64,000 bases of DNA from MFD09286-c1 sp963701015 (GTDB lineage: Bacteria > Bacteroidota > Bacteroidia > Bacteroidales > DTGW01), in NCBI GenBank assembly GCA_963701015.1, contig OY969556.1, forward strand, positions 3,534,001-3,598,000, read 5' to 3'. Position numbers and translations under genes: made by a program. Position 1 is the first letter of the stretch, and each line of letters begins with the position of its first letter. The notes below the pieces were generated by a model. That model searched no databases, was not told the origin of the DNA, and saw only the letters and a program-made list of their open reading frames with translations. Shown here piece by piece: positions 51,127-60,072 of this stretch.

Positions 51127-52378
51127 GATAAAATGCCTCTCCCCAGCCCTCTCCCAAGGAGAGGGAGAAAGAAAGAATAAATTTGGTGCAACATAAATTA
51201 TTTCTTAAAGCCCCTTTCTTATGGAACTAAGCGAAGCGTTCTCATGACCGAAGGGAGTAAAGGGGTTGGGGATAGGCCCGTAAAAGAGCGTGAACATGCT
51301 CATCCGCGTGAGCAATAAGAACCACCCCTTCGCCACTCCTTAAAAAAGGAGGGGAAACCGAATAGTAATATTTCAACATCGCCACTCTATTATAGCCACC
51401 GCCATTTGGGTCGGTTGGATTTCGGATCGCACAATCCGTGGACACCTTACACTCAAAGCAATTTAATGAATTATTTTCTTATCATGCGAGGCGTGAAGGT
51501 GGGTAAGCCCAATCAACCGAGTGAGCTATAAGAACCACCCCTTCACCACTCCTTAAAAAAGGTATGGCAATGCACATATCTCTATATCCCATATATTTCG
51601 CCCCTATGGGGCTTTTAAAATTCATTTATATTATTCTTTAAATATTATCATCACTACGTGATTTTTAATATTTTATAGGCTCAAGAAGAGTTAAATATTT
51701 ATAGAAATAAAATTTCACCCTGTCTTTCTGATCCATTCGGGACTAAATATTCAAGATGTGTTCATAGCCATGCCAGGGATGGAAAAAGACTTTGCTTTTC
51801 TTATCATGCGAAGCATGACAGAGCGTTGGCCCGATCATCCGCGTGAGCCAGCGATGGCTTTGAGCAAGGGGGTTCGGATGATCTTGAGTTTTTTGCTTCT
51901 TTTTGTGTCAAAACAAAAAGAAGAAGAATATTAGTAAAGGATTTACATTTAATATTGTGAAATAATTTTGGAATAATGCTTTTACTTTTTTGTCTGTCAT
52001 ACAAAAAAGTAACAAAAAAAATCACCACGGATACCATGCTAACATCTTTAGGATGAAAACATTTAGGATTATGGTTAAGCCAATTTATATTAAATAATTA
52101 TTCCCTATTTACGAAATACTTTCTATACCCTATCTTTACCCTTTGAATATTCTAACTATAAACAGTTGGTAAATAAACTACGGATTATAAATATAATACT
52201 TAAGTATTTACGATTGATATAAAGCATTGCATACATGAATTATTAGTATTTAATTATTTTAGGATATTAATGAATGCGGAATTCTTTACCAAGTTCTTAA
52301 TGAAATTTAAAAATAGAGGTAACTTTAAAAATTGTTTTATTTTTGCCCTCCGAAAAGTAAAAACTTAACAAAATTTTC
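51127..52378. other. 1.25-kb intergenic region of interspersed repeats
   Basis: Contains an inverted copy of the 38.94-38.99-kb motif at 51131-51172 (CCTCTCCCCAGCCCTCTCC...). It also has two copies of TTATCATGCGA(A/G)GC(A/G)TGA near 51479 and 51799, and REP-like short palindromes around 51600-51790 related to those next to the transposase at 54.1 kb. ORFs of 67 and 77 codons here are made of repeat sequence. The last 350 bp are plain AT-rich DNA. Confidence 0.6.
52338..52345 (+). promoter_or_regulatory. Candidate -7 element of aspartate kinase gene
   Basis: TATTTTTG fits TAnnTTTG, 34 bp before the ATG at 52379. No clear -33 element. Confidence 0.35.
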
Positions 52379-53764
52379 ATGTTAACAGTTGAGAAAATCG
52401 GCGGCACTTCAATGTCGCAATTTCACGATGTTTTTAAAAATATAATCATAGGTAACAGGGTTAAAGATGATTATTACAACCGAATTTTTGTAGTTTCAGC
52501 ATATAACAATGTTACCAATTGGTTGCTCGAACATAAAAAAACCAAGGAGCCTGGTATTTACATTCAATTTGTGAATCATAAGGATTATAGCCAGGCTTTG
52601 AATGAATTGCTCGAAAAATTACTGACCATTAATAAATCGTTTGCAAATATTGGTCTTGATTTGAAGGTTGCAGAGCAATTTATAACCGCCCGTTTTGTTC
52701 AAACCAAAAATTATCTTGATAGCCTCAACGATGTGTTGGCAACTGGTTATGTAAACCGACAAAATATATTGTTGGCTGCACGTGAAATATTGTCATCTAT
52801 TGGAGAAGCCCACTCAGCATTTAATTCTGTAAATATACTCAAGAATCATTCTATAAATGCCTTATTAATTGACTTATGTGGTTTTAACGATTCGGAATAT
52901 TTAACCATTGATGAACGTATAAACAAAGCTTTTAAAGGAATTGATTTTTCGAAAGTATTGTGCGTAGCAACCGGCTATACCAAGGGAACTGAAGGCATTA
53001 TGCGTGAATTCGACCGTGGATATAGCGAAGTAACTTTTAGTAAAATTGCTGTTGAAGTTAAAGCCGATGAAGCTATTATACACAAAGAGTTTCATTTGTC
53101 ATCTGCCGATCCTAACCTGGTGGGGGTCGATAAATCCATAGTTGTTGGATTTACAAACTATAATGTTGCCGACCAGTTGGCCGATATAGGCATGGAAGCC
53201 ATACATCCAAAAGCATCTAAACCCATTGAAATTGCAGGAATAGATATTCGTATAAAGAATTCATTTGAACCGGAACATCCGGGAACTTTAATCTCACAGT
53301 GTTATGTGAGTAAAGAATCGAAAGTTGAAATTGTTACAGGTTCCGATAAAGTAACTGCTATTGAAGTACACGATCCTTTCATGGTTGGCGAAGTAGGCTT
53401 TGATTTGAGCATTATGGAATATTTGAAAAAATACAATATCAGTTATATTCTTAAAGCATCGAATGCCAACAGTATTACCTCAGTAATATGGGACGATGAA
53501 GTTTATCCTGAATTCATTGCCGAATTAAAACAACGCTACCATAAAGTTACGGTGAAAAATGTAGCATTGGTATGTGCATTGGGCACCAATATAGCCAAAC
53601 CAGGTATTTTAACGAAAGCCGCAATAGCCCTTTCGGAAAATAAAGTAAATATTGAAGGGATATCACAATCGCTGAGCCAGGTGAGTATGCAATTTGTTAT
53701 TGCCCGTGACGATTACAAAAAGGCAATTATAGCTTTGAATGATGCATTATGTGTTAATGGATGA
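52379..53764 (+). CDS. Aspartate kinase, resembling the ectoine-type (Ask_Ect)
   Basis: 461 residues. N-terminal kinase domain with the KxGGTS motif as VEKIGGTSM, then NRIFVVSAYNNVTNWLLEHK. Later come ATGYTKGTEGIMREFDRGYS and AIHPKASKPIEIAGIDI. Two ACT-like parts follow (EVHDPFMVGEVGFDL ... ALVCALGTNIAKPGILTKAA). The start MLTVEKIGGTSMSQF and the LEHKKTKEPG segment match my memory of the aspartokinases encoded in ectoine clusters, rather than LysC or ThrA. No ectABC is in the window. It makes aspartyl phosphate for lysine, threonine and methionine; a second, LysC-like kinase is 1 kb away. Independent promoter. Confidence 0.85.
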   Translation: MLTVEKIGGTSMSQFHDVFKNIIIGNRVKDDYYNRIFVVSAYNNVTNWLLEHKKTKEPGIYIQFVNHKDYSQALNELLEKLLTINKSFANIGLDLKVAEQFITARFVQTKNYLDSLNDVLATGYVNRQNILLAAREILSSIGEAHSAFNSVNILKNHSINALLIDLCGFNDSEYLTIDERINKAFKGIDFSKVLCVATGYTKGTEGIMREFDRGYSEVTFSKIAVEVKADEAIIHKEFHLSSADPNLVGVDKSIVVGFTNYNVADQLADIGMEAIHPKASKPIEIAGIDIRIKNSFEPEHPGTLISQCYVSKESKVEIVTGSDKVTAIEVHDPFMVGEVGFDLSIMEYLKKYNISYILKASNANSITSVIWDDEVYPEFIAELKQRYHKVTVKNVALVCALGTNIAKPGILTKAAIALSENKVNIEGISQSLSQVSMQFVIARDDYKKAIIALNDALCVNG

Positions 53765-53810
53765 GTCTTTAGGTGTTAGGTGTTAGGATTTGTTGGGTAT
53801 TTTCTTTAAA

Positions 53811-53884
53811 TATTTCACTCCTACGGAGCTTAATTTAAATTTTTAATATAATCTATAAATATCCCGTCCCGATGGGACGATATT
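53811..53884. repeat. 73-bp direct repeat, left flank of the transposase
   Basis: From TATTTCACTCCTACGGAGCTT to CCCGTCCCGATGGGACGATAT. Matches 54596-54668 with about eight differences. Confidence 0.8.
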
Positions 53885-54130
53885 TATATAGCTATTCCAT
53901 TCAAAATAAATTTTAATAGGGACGAAATATTCATAGAAATATGGTTTAGCAAAATTTCAAGTCCATCAGGGACAATATATATAGCCATTTCATCAAAATT
54001 AATCAAGTCCTGAAAGGATGTTATGTATAAAAATAAATTAATGACCAAAGTTAAGTCCCGGAGGGACGAGATATTTTTGGAATTATGATGAAGCAATGTT
54101 TTAAGTCCCGTAGGGATGAGATATTTATTA
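53885..54130. repeat. REP-like palindrome cluster
   Basis: Four short units of the form GTCC-C-x-x-x-GGGAC with ATATT(T) tails (near 53918, 53960, 54007, 54052 and 54103), between the left 73-bp repeat and the 3' end of the transposase gene. Confidence 0.65.
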
Positions 54131-54132
54131 AA

Positions 54133-54594
54133 TTACTCAAAAAAATCGAATAAATAATTATTATCATAATCAACACCAAATTTCTTTAGAAATAATAAAT
54201 ATTCATCGTGAAAATTATGTTTTTTATGGTGTTCCTTTTGATTCATTATATAAGATATAACATTACTAATTTGTGATTGACCATATGAAAATGCCCCAAA
54301 TCCTTCCTGCCAAAAAAATTTACCTTTAATAAAGCTTTTTTCATTAACCCATTTTGATGAATTTGATTTAACTGTTTGAATAAGCATTGATAAGGATTGG
54401 TCCGGTTTCATACCAAAAAACAAATGAATATGATCAGAAATACCATTAATTGCAAGAAGTTTGTGCCCTTCATTTTGAACAATGCCGGTGATATATTTAA
54501 ATAATTCATTTTCCCAGCTACTGTGAATTATACATTCACGATTTCGAACTGCAAAAACCGTCTGAATATAAATTTTTGTATATGTATTAGCCAT
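54133..54594 (-). CDS. IS200/REP-associated Y1 transposase (TnpA-like)
   Basis: 153 residues. HUH single-strand transposase: H55-I-H57 in SDHIHLFFG, and the nucleophilic Tyr115 in NVISYIMNQKEHHKKH. The rest (YTKIYIQTVFAVRNRECII, SSKWVNEKSFIKGKFFWQEG, GFGAFSYGQSQI) is the standard IS200/IS605 TnpA pattern. It acts on hairpin-marked single-stranded DNA. No TnpB. The surroundings, with REP-like palindromes on one side and a 73-bp direct repeat on both, fit a REP-associated transposase (RAYT) rather than a plain IS200. The right repeat begins 2 bp before the start codon. All catalytic residues are kept. Confidence 0.9.
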   Translation of the reverse strand: MANTYTKIYIQTVFAVRNRECIIHSSWENELFKYITGIVQNEGHKLLAINGISDHIHLFFGMKPDQSLSMLIQTVKSNSSKWVNEKSFIKGKFFWQEGFGAFSYGQSQISNVISYIMNQKEHHKKHNFHDEYLLFLKKFGVDYDNNYLFDFFE

Positions 54595-54595
54595 A

Positions 54596-54668
54596 TATTT
54601 CTCTCGTACGAAGCTTGATTTAAATTATTAATATAATCTATAAATATCCCGTCCCGATGGGACTATAT
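54596..54668. repeat. 73-bp direct repeat, right flank of the transposase
   Basis: Partner of 53811-53884, same orientation, ending in CCCGTCCCGATGGGAC. Confidence 0.8.
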
Positions 54669-54795
54669 GTAATTTAAAATAAATACATATTCAAAAAATT
54701 ACTAATTACCAAATAATTAAATTATATACCTTAAGTAGACTTAAATCCATTCTGGACCTTACTATATAAACTTTATATGACAATCCAATAGAAAT

Positions 54796-56049
54796 TTACG
54801 GCCTTACAATCATTTGAATGGTTTTAGAATTTTTTTGTTCCATAATTACCGTTTTGTCTTGTATAACTCTTGCTATAGTAGCATTATCGTAAAAACGAAT
54901 AGTAATTAATTCTAGTCCGGAATCGGATGAAACATTGAACTTCTTTTGTAATTCAATTAACAATTTTGGCACATGTACTTTATCAAAATTAACGCATACC
55001 TTAAAGCTTATAGCCGAATTTTGCATTAAGTTTATTTTAACATTGAACTTAGCAAACAAACCAAATATTATTTTAAGATTATCTTCGGCAATAAATGAAA
55101 AATCTTTTGGAGATATATTAATTAATACCTGATCGACTTTAAATATAAATGAAGGAATAAGTTTTTCGTAGGTATAATTGCCAATTACAGTGCCCTCATT
55201 TTCAGGTTCAATAAACGATTTTACATACAATTGAATATTCTTATTCTGCAGTGGTTTAATTGTTTTTGGATGTATAACACTCGCTCCATAATAGGTTAAT
55301 TCAATTGCATCAACATACGAAAGTTTATCTAACTTTTCAGTTTTATCAAAATATTTTGGATCGGCATTTAATATACCTGGAACATCCTTCCATATAACAA
55401 CATATTCAGCATTTAACAAATAAGCCAATACAGCCGCAGTATAATCCGATCCTTCACGTCCAAGCGTAGTGTTAATATTATTTATATCAGAACCTATGAA
55501 CCCTTGTGTTATATAAAGTTTATTCTGTTCAAATGAGAAATTTTGCTTTACCAAAGGTTCAGATTGTTCGTAATCCACGCGCGCATCACGGAACATACTA
55601 TCGGTTTTTATGCTATTTCGAATGTCGGTCCAATAATTAATTGTTTCTATTTGATTCAGATGCGCACTAACAATAAGTGTAGAAAGAATTTCCCCCCAAG
55701 GTACAATTTGGTCGTATTCATAATCATAGTTCAGCGAAGGTTGACGATGCAAATGTCTTTCTAAATCGTCGAATATTTTATCTAACTCTTTATAAATTTT
55801 ATGGCTTTTATCCGTAAATAAATCATCGGTAATTTTATAATGAAATGTTTTTACTTCCTGTAAAGCTTCAAGCATATCGCTGTCCGATTTAAAATAACTT
55901 TCGGTCAAACGCTCCAGGGCATTGGTTGTTTTACCCATAGCCGAAATAACAACGATAACGTTTTCGTTATAAAGACCCAGTATTTTAGAAATATTTCTAA
56001 CGGCTTCGGCATTTTTAACTGATGCCCCGCCAAATTTAAAAACCAACAT
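54796..56049 (-). CDS. lysC: Aspartate kinase (LysC type)
   Basis: 417 residues. Kinase domain start MLVFKFGGASVKNAEAVRNI, NVIVVISAMGKTTNALERL, then TLGREGSDYTAAVLAYLLNA, VVIWKDVPGILNADPKYF and DAIELTYYGASVIHPKTIKP. The C-terminal ACT pair (SFIAEDNLKIIFGLFAKFNV ... ELITIRFYDN) is a regulatory domain, so feedback control is likely. It catalyses the first step of lysine/threonine/methionine synthesis. It lies on the minus strand, like thrC and thrH downstream, but separated from them by other genes. The second aspartate kinase gene in the window. Confidence 0.93.
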   Translation of the reverse strand: MLVFKFGGASVKNAEAVRNISKILGLYNENVIVVISAMGKTTNALERLTESYFKSDSDMLEALQEVKTFHYKITDDLFTDKSHKIYKELDKIFDDLERHLHRQPSLNYDYEYDQIVPWGEILSTLIVSAHLNQIETINYWTDIRNSIKTDSMFRDARVDYEQSEPLVKQNFSFEQNKLYITQGFIGSDINNINTTLGREGSDYTAAVLAYLLNAEYVVIWKDVPGILNADPKYFDKTEKLDKLSYVDAIELTYYGASVIHPKTIKPLQNKNIQLYVKSFIEPENEGTVIGNYTYEKLIPSFIFKVDQVLINISPKDFSFIAEDNLKIIFGLFAKFNVKINLMQNSAISFKVCVNFDKVHVPKLLIELQKKFNVSSDSGLELITIRFYDNATIARVIQDKTVIMEQKNSKTIQMIVRP

Positions 56050-56287
56050 GTTGAAGTATTTATATGTTGGTTCAAAAATAAGAATTTAACAGCAATAGGT
56101 TATAGAAATTTTTATGTTATTTAACCAAAAGAAAAATCATAATCAAGCTTGTTTCAATTAACATAAAATTCTTTGCGTGGAATAAATACTATTGCTAAAT
56201 TGCAAATCAATTAGGGTAATAGTAATGAATAATTGTTCATTTTACATAATCCTTGAAAGTATTAAAAAAAATAAAAACAAAGTGAAG

Positions 56288-58298
56288 ATGAAACAAATAA
56301 TTGGTTTTATGCTGTGTGCATTTTTTGCTATTGGTATAGAAATTAATTTATCAGGACAATGCGAACAACTTATCTGGTCCGATGAATTTAATGGCGATTC
56401 CTTAAATACATCCTTCTGGAATTATGAAGTTGGGGGTAATAACCCGAATAGTGAGTTGGAATTTTATACCAGCAGACCCACTAATATAAAAGTTGATACA
56501 GGCAACCTGATTATTACTGCAAACAAGGAAACATACAGCAGTGGAGGTGTTACCGAAAATTACACATCGGGAAGGATAAATACCAGTCATAAATTTAATT
56601 TCAAATATGGTAAAATTGAAGCCCGGATGAAATTACCTTATGGTCAGGGAATTTGGCCGGCCTTTTGGATGTTAGGCCAAAATATTGACCAGGTTAGCTG
56701 GCCGAATTGTGGCGAAATGGATATAATGGAAATGGTTGGTGGAGCAGGAGATAATACTGTCCATACAACTTTACATTGGGGACCAGTGGATGCCAGTGGC
56801 AATCATCCCAGTTATGGACTTGCTTATGCTTTGTCGTCTGGTAAATTTGCCGATGCTTATCATATTTTTACACTTGAATGGACCCCGCAGACTGTTACAT
56901 CGTATGTTGATGGCAATAAATATTATACTATAAGTATTAGCCCGGCCGGTTTGGCCGCATTTCAAAATAATTTCTTTATTATATTCAATTTAGCGGTTGG
57001 TGGTAGTTGGCCTGGAAATCCGGATGCCACAACGGTGTTCCCTCAACATTTATTTGTTGATTATGTGCGGGTTTATGCTGACCCGGCTGATTTGCATATA
57101 ACTGGAGATACCTCAGTAGTAACCGGACAGGAAAACATTTCCTACCAAATGCTAAATATTTCGGGGGCTAAATATCATTGGATTTTGCCCCAGGGCGCAT
57201 CAATTAACAGCACTGCCGATTCAAGTTCAGTGAATATCAACTGGGGTTGTAAATCGGATACTATAAAATGTGAAATGGTAACTTCATGCGACTCTGTTGT
57301 AATAAAATTGCCCGTAAAAGTCACGAACCCGGTTATCAATAGCACAACTTATTTTATACCTGCTTCAGGGAATGCATTGTTTACATCTACACCCGTCCAT
57401 GGTGGTATTTATAATTGGACTGTTCCTGTAGGTGATTCTATTATTTCAGGACAAGGGTCTGATTCCTTAACTGTTAAATGGTCAGGTACTACCGGATACA
57501 TAAAACTTAATTTAATTTCGGCTTGTGATACATTAAATCTGAAAAGACCGGTTCTGGCAGCAGGTGAATATCCCTATCCCGATCCGACGATGCCTCACGA
57601 AATACCAGGAACTATTGACGCAACGCAATACGATTTTGGTGGTGAAGGGGTTGCTTATCATGACGATGATGTTGCCAACCAGGGGCAGGCCAAGACCAAC
57701 GGAAGGGGTTGATACTGAATATGGCGATAGCGGTTCTCCCGATATAGGCTGGACAGGTGCAGGGGAATGGATTAAATATGCCATAAAAGTTGATGAACCC
57801 GGAATATACAATGTTAATGTCAGAACAGCCAGCTTATCCGGAGGAGGAATTCTTTCTGTTTTGTTTAATAGCGATACATTAATTTCAAAATTTGCAATTC
57901 CCACTACAGGTGCCTGGACAACATTTAAAGCCACCAATTTGGGAAATGTTACCCTCGATCCTTCAGACACCATTATGGAATATTATATAGGTGCAAGTGG
58001 TTTTAATATTGGCATGGTTACTATTACGGGTGCCGTAAATATTGTACCAACTCGTCAAAATTCAAGTAAATTATTCGAAGTTTTCCCGAATCCGGTTAAC
58101 AATTTTATAAATATTAAACTGCTTAAATCTCAAACAGCCAGCATTTCTATATATAATTCAGTAGGGATAAGGGTTGCAGACTTGAAAATTACAGCGGAAA
58201 ATTATTCTTATAATTTGTCCAATCTTTCACCGGGAATGTATTTGATGAAGCTTATTAGTGGTTCAGATTCCGGATATAGTACGTTTATAAAACAATAA
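56288..58298 (+). pseudogene. GH16 beta-glucanase with CBM6-like and T9SS type A domains, frameshifted
   Basis: Signal peptide from the ATG at 56288 (MKQIIGFMLCAFFAIG). GH16 domain residues ~20-270 with the catalytic GEMDIME near residue 142, GQGIWPAFWMLG, GGSWPGNPDATTVF. Two PKD/Ig-like modules, then a CBM6-like module (GGEGVAYHDDDVANQGQ ... GAGEWIKYAI). The type A sorting domain (EVFPNPVNNFINIKL ... NLSPGMYLMKLISGS) is at the C-terminus. The frame is broken inside the CBM6 module: frame 1 ends at a TGA at 57710, and the rest continues in another frame. Removing one base, either a G of 57682-57685 or an A of 57692-57693, joins them (NQGQARPTEGVDTE). Either a recent pseudogene or a base-calling error. 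The enzyme would cut laminarin-type beta-1,3-glucans outside the cell. Confidence 0.85.
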
Positions 58299-58521
58299 TT
58301 ATAAAGATAATTATATATAATTTTACACATAAGAAAGAATTTAACTGATATATATCAATATTAATTATGGTAATAATCGTATTGCTGTTTTTCAATGTAT
58401 AACATGACATAATTGGTGTTAATAGATTTGTTTTTTAGCTAATTATTTAGTTTCTTTACTCAATAAATAACAATTTATCAACAAAAAGAACACTTATAAC
58501 TTTAAAATTTAAAGAATAGAT

Positions 58522-58529
58522 TAATTTTG
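58522..58529 (+). promoter_or_regulatory. -7 element of the 58.6-kb gene pair
   Basis: TAATTTTG matches TAnnTTTG, 66 bp before the ATG at 58595. Confidence 0.45.
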
Positions 58530-58594
58530 TTGATTTTTTTTAAACTTATAAAAATAATAAACGTACACTTTATTATATCTAAAAATAATATAAC

Positions 58595-58741
58595 ATGTCA
58601 ATAGAACAAGAAAAAATAGAACTCGAATCATTACGACAATATTTAAAAGAAAATCTTTCTTCTAAAAAAAGTGCAAATGATTTCTTTGTCAAACTTGGCT
58701 CACATGATAAAAAAGGAAATCTTACAGAGAATTATAAGTAA
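58595..58741 (+). CDS. Small 48-aa protein, likely antitoxin partner
   Basis: 48 residues, mostly helical (SIEQEKIELESLRQYLKEN) with a loop and a basic end (SANDFFVKLGSHDKKGN). Its TAA overlaps the ATG of the next gene by one base (TAATG), a strong sign of coupled translation. Size, helix content and this layout are those of antitoxins that precede their toxin. No DNA-binding fold can be claimed. Not in the usual ORF length range; read directly from 58595 (ATG) to 58741. Confidence 0.75.
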   Translation: MSIEQEKIELESLRQYLKENLSSKKSANDFFVKLGSHDKKGNLTENYK

Positions 58742-59352
58742 TGTATTCTAAACGTCATAATCTTATTTTAGGTTTTCATGGATGTGATTTAGAGATTAGG
58801 GATAAAATTGTAAATTTAGAAGAACCTCAAAAATATGAAAATAATGATTATGACTGGCTTGGTAATGGATATTATTTTTGGGAAAATAATAATTTAAGAG
58901 CTTTAGAATTTGCTCATGAAATGAAATCCTATCCAAAATATAAAGATAAAATTAAAAGCCCATCAGTTCTCGGAGCAATAATAGATTTAGGAAATTGTTT
59001 AGATTTACTAGATTCATCATATATAAAATTGATAAAAGAAACATATGATATACTTAAAGAAGAATCTGAAAATAAACACATAGAACTTCCTCGAAATATT
59101 TCTTTTAATAATAGTAAAGATTTCCCTTTAAGAAAATTAGATTGTCTTGTTATTGAAACATTGCATAGATATTATTTAGAAACTAAAAATATAATATTTG
59201 AAACGGTTAGGAGTGGTTTTTTTGAAGGTGATCCATTATACGAAACATCTGGATTTAAAACTAAAAACCATATACAAATATGTGTAAGAAATCCCAATAA
59301 TATTAAAGGATACTTTATTCCGAGAGAAATGTCTGTTTGTGTATTTAATTAA
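58741..59352 (+). CDS. Putative ADP-ribosyltransferase-like toxin
   Basis: 203 residues. LILGFHGCD near the N-terminus, then DYDWLGNGYYFWENNNLRAL and a C-terminal HIQICVRNPNNIKGYFIP ending near E. The pattern F-H-G ... L-G-x-G-x-Y-F-W-E ... Q-I-x-x-R is that of small ART/PARP-like toxins with an H-Y-E-type active site; by eye H13 and Y44/45 are candidates for the first two residues. No signal peptide. The gene is translationally coupled to a 48-aa gene and followed by a bidirectional terminator. I do not recognise a named family; the assignment is an inference from motif and gene context. Confidence 0.6.
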   Translation: MYSKRHNLILGFHGCDLEIRDKIVNLEEPQKYENNDYDWLGNGYYFWENNNLRALEFAHEMKSYPKYKDKIKSPSVLGAIIDLGNCLDLLDSSYIKLIKETYDILKEESENKHIELPRNISFNNSKDFPLRKLDCLVIETLHRYYLETKNIIFETVRSGFFEGDPLYETSGFKTKNHIQICVRNPNNIKGYFIPREMSVCVFN

Positions 59353-59370
59353 CTTAGGAAATTATATAAT

Positions 59371-59407
59371 AAAAAGGCTGTTTGATATATCCTCATGTAG
59401 CCTTTTT
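59371..59407. terminator. Bidirectional terminator between toxin and thrH genes
   Basis: AAAAAGGCT (59371-59379) pairs with AGCCTTTTT (59399-59407), with A and T runs at both ends, between convergent genes. Confidence 0.75.
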
Positions 59408-59449
59408 TTATTTTATTGCAAATAAGTCCAATTATAATGATACTGTTCT

Positions 59450-60049
59450 TTATATATACTTTTCAATCCATTTCCTTAATTCGCCATAATCATTTACCAC
59501 GGGCAATTGAGGATAATCGTTAATTACATTTTGCGGCGGATTGTATAAAATTCCCTGATGGGCCTCTTGTAACATACTTATATCATTATATGAATCACCA
59601 AATGCTACCACGGTATAATTGAGCTGTTTCAAGGCTTTTGTAACTTCACGCTTTTGGTCGGGTTGCCGGAGGTTATAATCAGCTACCATTCCTTTTTCAT
59701 CAATTGTAAGATAATTGCACAATAACGTTGGAAAGCCAAGTTGTGCCATTAATGGTTTTGCGAATTCAGTAAAAGTATCGGAAACAATAACAATTTGGGC
59801 TTGGCACCTAATCCAGTTGAGCATTTCTAATGCACCGGGCAAAGGTTTTATTTGCGCTATAACTTCCTGAATTTTGCTTAATGGAATATTGTGTTGCTTT
59901 AAAATTGAAATACGGTGTTTCATTAATTTATCATAATCGTTAATGTCGCGTGTTGTATATTTCAATTCATCAATACCTGTAATTTTTGCAACATTCACCC
60001 ATACTTCAGGAACCCAAACGCCTTCTAAATCGGAACAAAATATAACCAT
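59450..60049 (-). CDS. thrH: ThrH-type HAD phosphatase/homoserine phosphotransferase
   Basis: 199 residues. HAD motif I FCSDLEGVWVPE (D7, E9), then VNVAKITGIDELKYTTRDI, VIVSDTFTEFAKPLMAQLGF and motif IV VVAFGDSYNDISML. This run agrees almost word for word with Pseudomonas ThrH, which dephosphorylates phosphoserine and passes the phosphate to homoserine. It lies 23 bp downstream of thrC on the same strand and would supply O-phosphohomoserine for it. No ThrB homologue is in the window. Length is that of ThrH (about 200). Secure by motif, role in threonine synthesis by context. Confidence 0.9.
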   Translation of the reverse strand: MVIFCSDLEGVWVPEVWVNVAKITGIDELKYTTRDINDYDKLMKHRISILKQHNIPLSKIQEVIAQIKPLPGALEMLNWIRCQAQIVIVSDTFTEFAKPLMAQLGFPTLLCNYLTIDEKGMVADYNLRQPDQKREVTKALKQLNYTVVAFGDSYNDISMLQEAHQGILYNPPQNVINDYPQLPVVNDYGELRKWIEKYI

Positions 60050-60072
60050 TATTAATTATTTTGAAAAATATC

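Noticed and set aside
51242..51445. 67-codon minus-strand ORF
   Set aside because: It reads through interspersed hairpin repeats (VAMLKYYYSVSPPFLRSGEG pattern); the sequence is repeat-derived.
51804..52037. 77-codon minus-strand ORF
   Set aside because: Also made of interspersed repeat sequence (SEPPCSKPSLAHADDR type) without gene-like context.
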